Assembly (NCBI GenBank): GCA_031279295.1
Contig: JAITIT010000015.1
Location: 1-17,647, forward strand
Length of the DNA: 17,647 nt
Source of the DNA: Holosporales bacterium
GTDB lineage: Bacteria > Pseudomonadota > Alphaproteobacteria > RUG11792
Reading direction: 5' to 3'
Shown here: piece by piece, positions 1 through 7,122 of the stretch
How positions within the stretch are numbered: position 1 is the stretch's first letter
Layout of the letters: each line of letters starts with the position of its first letter
Notes under the pieces: generated by a model
The model's input: only the letters and a program-made list of their open reading frames with translations
The model's database searches: none
Told to the model about the DNA's origin: nothing
Position numbers and translations under genes: made by a program

Positions 1-829
1 GTCTTGTTCTGCGCTCGATGCCTTGGCATATGGCTTCGCGCGCAGCCTGTGCTATCTCCTCGTCATATTTGTCCAGATTCCGCGCCATGTATCTGTCGAC
101 TGCCAGTACCGCTTGGAGCATCGTTCGTTTCGTCTCGTTTGGCTCGTTTGCGGCTATTTCTTGCATGAACTTACACCACGCTATGTGGCTCGCGACTGCT
201 TCCACTACGGTGTCGTCTTTCTCATAGTTGTCCACGATTGTTAGCCACCTGTGTCGTCGTATCTGCTCTTCGCTCAGGCTGCTCGTCTCGGGCTCATTTC
301 CCTCGAGTACCGCCATTAGTCTAGTTGCATGGTCGATGACGCCTGCTGCCAGCTCATCCGGTTTAACGTTTCTAATTTCCTCCCCCTGCTCGTTACGTTC
401 GGCTCTCTCTCCGTGTAGTCCGACCATGTAGCAGAAGTATTCTAGGTCGGCTGTGTTTGTGAATCCCATTTTTGCGGCCAGCCCGCCACGGAGTATCTGA
501 GCTGCCCCTTCGGCTGTTTCTCTCCTCCCCTGTTTGTCTGTGCCGCCATCCGTGGGTGCTGTGCTACCGTCTGCCGCTCTTGGCTGTCCCGCGTCGCCCG
601 ATGGTATGGTGTCGCCGCTCGCGGTACCGGACTCGCCGGTGCCCGGCATACTGTCTCCCCTGACGCTACCACCTTTGGGCTGTTTCACTTCATCCGCTAG
701 CGCAGTTTTGGGCCGTGCGCCCTCGCTCTTTAGGGGTTGTTTGATGGCCTCTGCGGCCTTAACGGGCCTTATTCCTGCCTGTGTGCAAGCGAGGGCTATT
801 GTTAGTATTAATTTCTTGCTCTTCCTCAT
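1..829 (-). CDS. Exported hypothetical protein, C-terminus beyond the window
   Basis: The frame is open for 276 codons from ATG at 829 down to position 2, with no stop, so the gene continues past the left edge. A ribosome binding site (AGGAG) lies 9-10 bases upstream of the ATG. Residues 1-28 read as a Sec signal peptide: basic RKSKK, then a hydrophobic stretch, then Ala-rich residues before a likely cleavage near VKA-AEA. Residues about 30-110 are low complexity, rich in Gly, Ser, Thr, Asp and Pro, and probably disordered. The remainder is charged and helix-rich, with single Cys residues in YFCYM and AWCKF. I recognise no family. Codon use is more GC-rich than in the transporter and housekeeping genes nearby. 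By inference it is a periplasmic, surface or secreted lineage-specific protein, similar in design to the 549-residue product on the other side of brnQ. Confidence 0.72.
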   Translation of the reverse strand, partial: MRKSKKLILTIALACTQAGIRPVKAAEAIKQPLKSEGARPKTALADEVKQPKGGSVRGDSMPGTGESGTASGDTIPSGDAGQPRAADGSTAPTDGGTDKQGRRETAEGAAQILRGGLAAKMGFTNTADLEYFCYMVGLHGERAERNEQGEEIRNVKPDELAAGVIDHATRLMAVLEGNEPETSSLSEEQIRRHRWLTIVDNYEKDDTVVEAVASHIAWCKFMQEIAANEPNETKRTMLQAVLAVDRYMARNLDKYDEEIAQAAREAICQGIERRTR

Positions 830-1072
830 TTTTATTATCTCCTGCTTGGTCGTGAATATTTTCTTTGTAGTTGCTCCCGTCTCCTCCCTCGGTACGCATC
901 TACACCCTTGCTGTCAGCTTATCACATTTCGCACCGTAGTTCAAATCCCATTTGACTTAACGCCTATAAAGTAATGGTAGGAAGCATCTCAGGAACATAT
1001 AGTACTAGCGGGACTGGAGGTTTCAATATACAATGGCGTGATATGCGATAGATCCACCTGAGGTTAGATGTT

Positions 1073-2194
1073 ATGAATTTACTTGGCAAAGCTATCATCG
1101 CGGGGTTTGCGATCTTCTCGATGTTGTTTGGATCTGGTAACCTAATCTTCCCTCTGACTCTCGGAAGAGAGTTTCCAGCTAACTGGGATATGGCGTTGGT
1201 CGGTTGGATATGTGCTGCAGTTGTGATACCTCTGCTGGGATACTTCGGAGCTGTGCTATTCGATGCGGATCACAGGAAATACCTAGCGCCGTTAGGGAAG
1301 TACGCTACAGCGATATTGATGTTCATAATGATGATGGTGGCGGGACCATTCGGTGCTGTTGCCAGGAATGTTAACGTATCGTTCGGAGGGATGCACGTGG
1401 TGATGCCTGAGCTTACGAACTTCGGCTTCAACATCGTGTACTGCATACTCATGACCCTGTCAGCATGGAACCCAGGAAAGCTGATACAGATCATAGGAAC
1501 TATCTTCACGCCACTCAAGTTTGGAGGGGTGGCGATAGTGTTGATCGGTGTCATATTCTTCTGTGATGCAAACGTGGTAGAGGACACCGTGACCGGAGCC
1601 ATTGAGGCAATGTCAGGTGGATTCAAAGCTGGGTACCAGACTATGGATCTACTGGCCGGGTTTATAATGTCCTCGACTGTGTTCCTGTATATAAAAAATG
1701 CACTGCCAGAGAGCGACAGAAGCAACAGGAACATGATCATAAAGTTCTGTGGATATGCGTGCCTTGTAGGAGGGATAACCCTAGCAATAGCATACTCAGG
1801 TCTCGTGTACGCAAGTGCCAGATGCTCCGCTGTTTTAGTCGGTGTACCAGCTGAAGAGCTATTCACGAAGGCAGCCGAAATTTCTATGGGAAGTTGGGCT
1901 TCGTGGTTCGTCGCGATAGTAACTGCGATTTGCTGCCTGGCAACAAATGTGGTATTGACCTCGATCTTCACGGACTACGTTCACAAGGATATTTTCAGAG
2001 AGAAGATAAGCAGAAATATGACTCTGGCCGGTGTCGGTATCTCGTCATTCATGATGTCCCTCCTAGGGTTTTCTGGAATATGCTCAATTCTCGGAATGAT
2101 CCTCGAAAAGGTATACCCAGCGCTCATAGTGTTTGTCGTTGTGAGGATTGCACACCATTACCTGTCTGGAGCAAGGCAGCGGCAGTCTATGTGA
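1073..2194 (+). CDS. brnQ: Branched-chain amino acid:cation carrier, BrnQ family (LIVCS)
   Basis: This 373-residue, very hydrophobic protein belongs to the BrnQ/LIVCS family, which imports Leu, Ile and Val by Na+ or H+ symport across the inner membrane. The diagnostic N-terminal motif FGSGNLIFP lies at about residues 19-27, and the family-typical GYQTMDLLAG segment lies in the middle. Roughly ten to eleven membrane segments can be seen. It is shorter than the usual ~430-440 residues, mostly because loops and the C-terminus are trimmed. ATG at 1073 is preceded by GAGG at 1060-1063; an ATG at 1068 stops after two codons. The 3' end overlaps the convergent exported-protein gene by 8 bp. It stands alone, flanked on both sides by minus-strand genes for exported proteins. 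Family assignment is firm; substrate choice among Leu/Ile/Val is inferred. Confidence 0.88.
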   Translation: MNLLGKAIIAGFAIFSMLFGSGNLIFPLTLGREFPANWDMALVGWICAAVVIPLLGYFGAVLFDADHRKYLAPLGKYATAILMFIMMMVAGPFGAVARNVNVSFGGMHVVMPELTNFGFNIVYCILMTLSAWNPGKLIQIIGTIFTPLKFGGVAIVLIGVIFFCDANVVEDTVTGAIEAMSGGFKAGYQTMDLLAGFIMSSTVFLYIKNALPESDRSNRNMIIKFCGYACLVGGITLAIAYSGLVYASARCSAVLVGVPAEELFTKAAEISMGSWASWFVAIVTAICCLATNVVLTSIFTDYVHKDIFREKISRNMTLAGVGISSFMMSLLGFSGICSILGMILEKVYPALIVFVVVRIAHHYLSGARQRQSM

Positions 2195-3836
2195 GCTTTC
2201 TACTGTCGCGGTGTGATTTAGCTCTGGGAGTCGCACGCTCTAGTGCTTGCGCGTGGTGCGTTGAGCAGGATATCAGCACGATCGGGTAGTGCTCTGATCC
2301 GAGATATGCTGTTCCATAGTGAGCTCCTAGCGTGTCGCCCAGGCCTGTTTTCTGCTTTAGGACCATCATGTAGTTTAGGCCCATGGTGTGGGATTGAATT
2401 TCTGCAGCTGAGCAGTTTGAAAGCTGCCCAGGTACGTACCTGCCTTTGGAAGTCTCCGCCCCTGGCCCGTACTCCTGTTCGGCTCTCCGATTGCGCTGCA
2501 TCTCCATCAGACTCTCTCGTACTCCGCCTGGATTTATCAGTATGTCATCAGCTGTTTCGTTGTATCTCCTGTAATAGTCCGCTAGCCACTGGAGGTACGT
2601 TAGTCCGGCCTGTATGGCCCCCTCCTTGGTAGACCGTATGTTACCCATGGTGACCTCCTGTGCGAACAGTGAGTTGAACATGCATGTGTTCCTGCTATTG
2701 CCGCTGGTTTGGCCTCTGTCGACCGCTTTAAAGTGCGACATCGGTGTATGTTGAGTATAGGTCCTAACATAAGCCAAGTACTCTCTGTATCCCCGCTCCT
2801 TCGCACGGATTGCCCCTCTGATCGTGTGCTCGAGCTCTTGGAATCTGCCAATGAGATCCGTCGCGAAGGTTTGTAGGAGGTCCCATTGCTCTTGTATCTC
2901 TGGTAACACAATCCCTTGATTAGGGATTATTGCTTCGCCACTTGCACACATTCTATATGTCTCCACCTGTGTCCATATCGGGGTACTCGTCATGTACATT
3001 GCTAACTCGTGCATTGCACTAATCGTCCTCATATTGCTTGTAGCGGGGTCTTCTCCTTGGCTGTGTATCACAATGGCTGTAGGCGCGTCGTCCGCCCTGA
3101 CATCTTCCGCACGCGCTACCGGTCCTGGAATTAGAGGCGATTCTGTAGGCTGTGGTGCCCTCGGTATTACATATTGCGTAGGCGCTACTTTCGGAGCAGA
3201 TGGTGGGTGCCTTCGTCGTGTCCGTGTACCAGACTTTGCTCGTGCTGCTGCTTGTGGTGATACTGCCGGTCGTGCCGGATGCTGGTCAGATCCTGTACCC
3301 GGAGTCGTAGTTGTCCGCACCTGCATATCAACACTGGTGATGCGGTATAGGTTAATACCGTCTGTTAGGGTTGGGCTCGGCGCTCCGGTGACTAGCCTAT
3401 GTAATCGTTGGGCTTCTGCGATCGATTCGATACTCCACTGCCTCATTGCCCACCACGCCTCTAGCTGTTCCTCTGGCAGATCCACCACCTCCAGTCCCAT
3501 GCAGCCACCTAATATGTGGGCTAACTCTACCGCGCAGTCATAGGCTCTCAGTATTTGTCTCCTGTTAAATGCTTTCTGTATCTTTCTGTTGAGGTCGTTA
3601 ATCCTCTGCGTGGGTGTCATGCAGGTAGACACTTTGTCTGTCGACCTAGGTCCCTCTGCCTCCGGTGTTACTACTATGTCCACACCTGTGTACGGAGCGA
3701 TCCAGCCGCCTTGTGTTTCACCAGCAGCTCCCACAGGGATTACATCACGTACAACCCGTCCAGGAGCCGCGGCAGCAACGTTTCCTATGCCTGTGTGTAC
3801 TATCGCTAGTAGCATAACTATATGCAATGTTTTCAT
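2187..3836 (-). CDS. Exported 549-residue protein with possible C-terminal cysteine-protease-like domain
   Basis: Residues 1-24 form a clear signal peptide (MKTLHIVMLLA... to AAAAPG). Residues 70-150 are helical with Cys72, Cys101 and Cys112. Residues about 175-245 are a Pro/Thr/Ala/Arg-rich linker, and residues 265-535 form a second folded region. That region contains NTCMFNSLFAQ at 384-394 and, about 120 residues later, GAHYGTAY at 504-511, then SEHYPIVLIS and a His-His pair at 527-528. The spacing and wording recall the Cys box (NTC-x-x-N-S) and His box (GHYxAY) of USP-type deubiquitinases, or an OTU-type Cys then His order. This is inference; I do not recognise a full family match. A convincing Shine-Dalgarno is lacking at ATG 3836 (only GAAAG), but the signal peptide supports this start. 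It is convergent with brnQ. Composition is more GC-rich than that of most neighbours. Confidence 0.75.
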   Translation of the reverse strand: MKTLHIVMLLAIVHTGIGNVAAAAPGRVVRDVIPVGAAGETQGGWIAPYTGVDIVVTPEAEGPRSTDKVSTCMTPTQRINDLNRKIQKAFNRRQILRAYDCAVELAHILGGCMGLEVVDLPEEQLEAWWAMRQWSIESIAEAQRLHRLVTGAPSPTLTDGINLYRITSVDMQVRTTTTPGTGSDQHPARPAVSPQAAARAKSGTRTRRRHPPSAPKVAPTQYVIPRAPQPTESPLIPGPVARAEDVRADDAPTAIVIHSQGEDPATSNMRTISAMHELAMYMTSTPIWTQVETYRMCASGEAIIPNQGIVLPEIQEQWDLLQTFATDLIGRFQELEHTIRGAIRAKERGYREYLAYVRTYTQHTPMSHFKAVDRGQTSGNSRNTCMFNSLFAQEVTMGNIRSTKEGAIQAGLTYLQWLADYYRRYNETADDILINPGGVRESLMEMQRNRRAEQEYGPGAETSKGRYVPGQLSNCSAAEIQSHTMGLNYMMVLKQKTGLGDTLGAHYGTAYLGSEHYPIVLISCSTHHAQALERATPRAKSHRDSRKLT

Positions 3837-4187
3837 TGGTAACTTTCACAAAATTTCCATACTTCTATTTATATTCTTGCAGTAAGCTCAAGATGCAAAC
3901 AACGGATACTAATTCAAAATGATTCGATATACGGTAATTTCTTGATCGTTATTTACACGCCATGTGTTATGTGTCGCAAGTGCTTCATGGTTCGTGTATA
4001 ATGAGATGTACAGGCAAACTTATTGAAGTAGCTCCGATACTGACTCACGGGATTCAGAGAACAGAACTGAATTTTTGACGGAATGTTCCAAGTGATATTT
4101 TTTGCAGATATGTAAAAGAAATAATCCTTAACTTTTAATTAACTATTTTGGAGGTAGAATAATGCATGGAGTAGCTATATCATACAG
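3837..4187. other. Intergenic region between divergent exported-protein gene and sulP
   Basis: This 351-bp AT-rich spacer lies between divergent genes and must hold the promoters of both. On the plus strand a perfect TATAAT lies at 3997-4002, and a strong GGAGG lies at 4150-4154. The latter is placed for a 9-codon leader ORF at 4162 rather than for the sulP start. No RNA gene, tRNA or conserved coding frame was seen. Confidence 0.6.
3974..4002 (+). promoter_or_regulatory. Candidate sulP promoter
   Basis: A perfect -10 hexamer TATAAT lies at 3997-4002. With a 17-bp spacer the -35 position is TCGCAA (3974-3979), which is a weak match to TTGACA. Initiation near 4009 would give a leader transcript of about 180 bases before the sulP start, including the 9-codon ORF at 4162. 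The call rests on the -10 alone. Confidence 0.35.
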
Positions 4188-4191
4188 GTGA
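4162..4191 (+). CDS. Possible 9-codon leader peptide upstream of sulP
   Basis: GGAGG at 4150-4154 is spaced 7 bases from ATG at 4162, which opens a frame reading MHGVAISYR and ending in TGA at 4189-4191. That TGA overlaps the GTG (4188-4190) that begins the sulP frame, giving the GTGA arrangement of translationally coupled genes. The sulP GTG has no Shine-Dalgarno of its own, so re-initiation from this leader would explain how it is translated. Alternatives are that sulP starts at ATG 4194, that the two frames are joined by frameshifting, or that an indel in the sequence split one start region. Confidence 0.35.
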   Translation: MHGVAISYR

Positions 4192-5966
4192 GCATGGGCG
4201 TGTCTAGAAGAGTTGCACACGCACTGGAACAGATCAGGCAGCTCGAACTATGCCCTTCTGTACTAAATCTATACGTAGATAAATATTCGGGTAAAAGCCT
4301 GATGAATGACATATTCTCTGGCATCAGAATGTTCCTGCTAGCCACCCCAATCGCATTAGCAATAGCATATTTCTGCGGGGTATCTCCAACACTCGGAATA
4401 GTCTCAACTGGTGTGTCAGCGATCGTTGGGGCACTCATAGGGGGATCCAAGTACCAGATAAGCACCATAGCGCTGGCAGTGTGCGTACCAACGCTGGAGA
4501 TGATGGCAAGATACCAATATAAAGGGTTATTAACCATGGCAACCTTCACCGCAATCATACTAGTCGTATTTGGAATACTCAGGATCAGCGATACGATGAG
4601 ATACGTTGCACAATCGTTCTTAGCTGCTCTAGGAACTCACGTGGCTCTACTCATTACGACAAGTCAGCTACAACACATTATGGGAATAGGATTGCCACAG
4701 ACGGACATAGGACTGCCTGGTAGCATCAGCGCACTGAGTGCCGGCCTCAAAGACCTCAAGATAGACATACTGATAACTGCGCTGGCATACATAGTACCGC
4801 TAGCAACCCTAAGGATTTTAATTAGGGGAACCGCGCCATACATAATATACCTGGCCATCGGCGCTATAACTGCGTACGCATTGGATGCTGGAATCGTACC
4901 TAATCTCATCGAGATTAAAACTGTTGGCAGGGAGCTAATAGGTACTGGGATGTATGAGAACATCGCCACGATTGCAAAGACGCTACCACCACAAACGGTG
5001 CTTATGAATACACTGACCTATGCATTCGTGGTGGCACTAGTGATTGGAACCCAAACATGCTTTGCTACGAGCGTGGCATCGAGCATAACAGGAGACAGCA
5101 GAATACAACACAATGCGGAGCTGATAGCCACTGGGGTTGCGAATTTCGCGTCGGTAGCTTGCGGAGGTCTCCCAGTCGCTCCTGATATCACATCCTCCCT
5201 CACGAACATTTCTTTCAGGGCAGCGACCATTGCGCCAGTGCTGGTCATAGTAGCAATATCAGTAGGCTACGTAATGTACGATGATGACATACTGAGGTAT
5301 ATTCCGATACACTGCATGCCTAGCATTCTAATAGTCTACTCGCTATCGGAACTGGTAGGCAAGAAGCCAATCCAGTACATGAATCTACGTACCAAGGAAA
5401 GCTGCATTTTCTGGATCACCTTGATCGTAGCTGTGTATTTCGGATTCGTGCCGGCTGTTATCGTGGGCTTCACGGTGTCGAACATGCTGTTCTCGAAAAG
5501 GATGGTAAACATCAAAGATGCGACGGTACAGAGCGTAAAGAAGCATGATACCTACGTTGATGAGTTCATGACGAACAAGAATGGGTACAGCAACTCGCTG
5601 GCAATTTCACGTGATGTACTCAACAAGATTGAGGTTGTCCAGATAACGAATGCCCTACTCTTGAACATTGCAGAGGTCATAGAGGAGGCGTTGAGCAGGA
5701 AAGGAAAATATCCTAGCATCCTCATACTCTACTTTAAGAATATCCCGTACCTCGATGGTGACGGTCTTAATATGATGAAACGACTAGCAGCAAAATCAAC
5801 AAAAGCTGGAGGCACACTGATTGTGTCTGGCACAAATGGAATCCTCATGGATATCATCCAGCAGAAGGCAGAAGAAACAGGGAGCGGCGATGTGTACGGG
5901 TATATTATACCTAACTTCAAGGTAGCTATCCAACAGGCACTAAAGAGACTTGATGCACGAAAATAA
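4188..5966 (+). CDS. SulP/SLC26-family anion transporter with C-terminal STAS domain
   Basis: This 592-residue inner-membrane protein has the SulP (COG0659) architecture. It has a short cytosolic N-terminus, about 10-12 membrane segments over residues 40-425 beginning with the LMNDIFSGI and ATPIALAIAYFCG segment, and a cytoplasmic STAS domain at about 455-592. The STAS core includes ILYFKNIPYLDGDG followed by an amphipathic helix. Family members move sulfate, bicarbonate or C4-dicarboxylates, and the substrate cannot be read from sequence. The start is GTG 4188; an in-frame ATG follows at 4194 and a stop (TAG) at 4155 excludes anything longer. The only strong ribosome binding site serves the 9-codon leader ORF overlapping the GTG. 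It appears monocistronic, with a hairpin and T-rich run about 60 bases after the stop. In a host-associated bacterium an organic acid or bicarbonate uptake role is plausible. Confidence 0.87.
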   Translation: MSMGVSRRVAHALEQIRQLELCPSVLNLYVDKYSGKSLMNDIFSGIRMFLLATPIALAIAYFCGVSPTLGIVSTGVSAIVGALIGGSKYQISTIALAVCVPTLEMMARYQYKGLLTMATFTAIILVVFGILRISDTMRYVAQSFLAALGTHVALLITTSQLQHIMGIGLPQTDIGLPGSISALSAGLKDLKIDILITALAYIVPLATLRILIRGTAPYIIYLAIGAITAYALDAGIVPNLIEIKTVGRELIGTGMYENIATIAKTLPPQTVLMNTLTYAFVVALVIGTQTCFATSVASSITGDSRIQHNAELIATGVANFASVACGGLPVAPDITSSLTNISFRAATIAPVLVIVAISVGYVMYDDDILRYIPIHCMPSILIVYSLSELVGKKPIQYMNLRTKESCIFWITLIVAVYFGFVPAVIVGFTVSNMLFSKRMVNIKDATVQSVKKHDTYVDEFMTNKNGYSNSLAISRDVLNKIEVVQITNALLLNIAEVIEEALSRKGKYPSILILYFKNIPYLDGDGLNMMKRLAAKSTKAGGTLIVSGTNGILMDIIQQKAEETGSGDVYGYIIPNFKVAIQQALKRLDARK

Positions 5967-6278
5967 CTTAACATATTGACAGTGCAGTGTAGCTGATCGG
6001 ACTATAGGCACTCGCTATCAGAGTTGCGTATGTATTACCAAAGACGTAACTGTTATTTTTATTATTCAAACAAAGACGCACAATAAGTACAAACCATCGA
6101 CGCGTCGGCTAATTTTAATAAAACTTTCCCAATGCGGTTTATAAAATCACAATATCGGCCGATTAGCAGTGATCATAAGGACGCGATGAAAAATTTTTAA
6201 ATCAGATTTTTTTGTTGTATTACACTGTGAAGTTTTGTAAATATCAGTAGATAAGTCGTTTGGTATGGAGAATTTTGG
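5967..6278. other. Intergenic region between sulP and mucR
   Basis: This 312-bp AT-rich spacer contains three things: a perfect TTGACA at 5976-5981 just after the sulP stop, a terminator-like hairpin at 6022-6060, and a stretch of A and T runs at 6187-6213 (including AAAAATTTTT) upstream of the mucR-like gene. MucR proteins bind AT-rich DNA, often at their own promoter, so the last stretch may be an autoregulatory site (inference). No coding frame was supported. Confidence 0.5.
6022..6063 (+). terminator. Candidate rho-independent terminator after sulP
   Basis: AGTTGCGT (6022-6029) pairs with ACGTAACT (6044-6051), giving an 8-bp stem with one G-U pair and a 14-base loop. A T-rich run (GTTATTTTTATTA) follows directly from 6052. 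It lies about 56 bases beyond the sulP stop codon. The loop is long and the stem only moderately GC-rich, so strength is uncertain. Confidence 0.45.
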
Positions 6279-6707
6279 ATGTCTACGACCCTAGAGCGTC
6301 AGAGGTTGGTTGAGTATACAATAGATCTTGCTGTGGCATATCTATCGAACAACGTGATTAGTCAAGATGAGGTAGAACCGGTGTTAAACACGATCTTTGC
6401 AGCCGTTGATAAAATTGTGCAAAAAGCAGAGAATACAGACAAGAAAATCGTTCCGATACCGGCTGTGCCGATTGAAGAATCGGTTCAGGATGGGTATATA
6501 GTATGCTTGGAGGATGGTAAGAAGTTGCAGATGCTCAAGAGGCATCTGGCTACGGTGTACTCAATGACGATCGAGCAATACAGAGAACGGTGGGGCCTCC
6601 CTCATGACTATCCAGCTGTATCGCCGAGCTATGCCAGGAGGAGGAGCGCTATAGCGAAGACGACAGGTCTCGGTAGTGCTGGTCGCAAGAAGCTTAAGGT
6701 TGCTTAG
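6279..6707 (+). CDS. mucR: Ros/MucR-family transcriptional regulator
   Basis: This 142-residue protein has the full MucR layout: an N-terminal helical oligomerisation region (1-70), then the conserved DNA-binding block at 73-132 (CLEDGKKLQMLKRHL, YRERWGLPHDYP, SYARRRSAIAKTTGLG). MucR/Ros proteins are alphaproteobacterial global regulators and H-NS-like silencers that bind AT-rich DNA. Of the four zinc ligands of Ros, Cys76 and His89 are present, the second Cys is Asp79, and the final His is replaced (HLATVYSM). This resembles the Cys-x2-Asp homologues reported to fold with reduced or no zinc. ATG 6279 has GGAG 8 bases upstream. It is monocistronic, with AT-rich DNA in front. It could control the accessory genes in this window, but no operator can be assigned. 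Confidence 0.92.
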   Translation: MSTTLERQRLVEYTIDLAVAYLSNNVISQDEVEPVLNTIFAAVDKIVQKAENTDKKIVPIPAVPIEESVQDGYIVCLEDGKKLQMLKRHLATVYSMTIEQYRERWGLPHDYPAVSPSYARRRSAIAKTTGLGSAGRKKLKVA

Positions 6708-7122
6708 CATAAGGCTACAGAGTTACTGATGCTGATACAACCACAGTTGCAAGTCTGAATGTGGAGCGTAACTAGCTGAATTGCACAAACTAGCAACTAT
6801 GGATGTGGAGCGAATTGGTTTGTATCTGGTGTTGAATCATAGCCGAATATGCTGGCTGGTATACTTCTCAGAGATGGGGATTACATGAAGTGTTTAGATG
6901 CGTCTGACCGGCCAGTTCGTGGCCCAGCGCCAGCTGGTTTATATGTCATATTCTCGCGCGTTTCGAATTATGAGAGCAATAGGGAATATGCTACTCCGGC
7001 TTAGCATGAATGGGAAACACATCACATTATTTCTCTTTTAATAGCCGGGATATGTTGATACACTGAGCATCAGGATGTGTCGATCTTTTGGATGTCTTGA
7101 AAATGAGGCATCTTTGGTGTTT
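6708..7122. other. Long spacer/leader region before rpsA
   Basis: This stretch of about 415 bp has no supported coding frame. It includes a 10-bp direct repeat ATGTGGAGCG at 6759-6768 and 6803-6812. It also includes a GC-rich foldable segment at 6910-6937, with GGCC/GGCC around a 7-base loop and CCAGC/GCTGG around a 4-base loop. I tested it by eye for a tRNA, tmRNA or SRP RNA and saw none. It probably holds the rpsA promoter and 5' leader, where autogenous control by S1 is known in other bacteria. Confidence 0.45.
6759..6812. repeat. Pair of 10-bp direct repeats upstream of rpsA
   Basis: ATGTGGAGCG occurs at 6759-6768 and again at 6803-6812. The 44-bp period is close to four helical turns, so both copies would face the same side of the DNA. 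The flanks also share ACTAG and GAATTG-like bases. This could be a regulator-binding pair or chance. Confidence 0.3.

Noticed and set aside
534..974. 146-codon plus-strand frame over the start of the left exported-protein gene
   Set aside because: The minus strand is open from 829 to the window edge with a signal peptide and a ribosome binding site; the plus-strand frame has no such support and runs through the spacer.
1270..1971. 233-codon open frame antisense to brnQ
   Set aside because: It is a shadow of the hydrophobic brnQ coding frame; the product has no recognisable family, and brnQ on the other strand is unambiguous.
6905..6945. Possible tRNA T-arm (GGCC, 7-base loop containing TTCG, GGCC)
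   Set aside because: No acceptor, D-arm or anticodon arm can be drawn around it and the loop does not fit TTCRANY.
7075..7122. Longer rpsA start at ATG 7075
   Set aside because: The extra 16 residues do not resemble the family and no properly spaced Shine-Dalgarno precedes them; kept only as an alternative.
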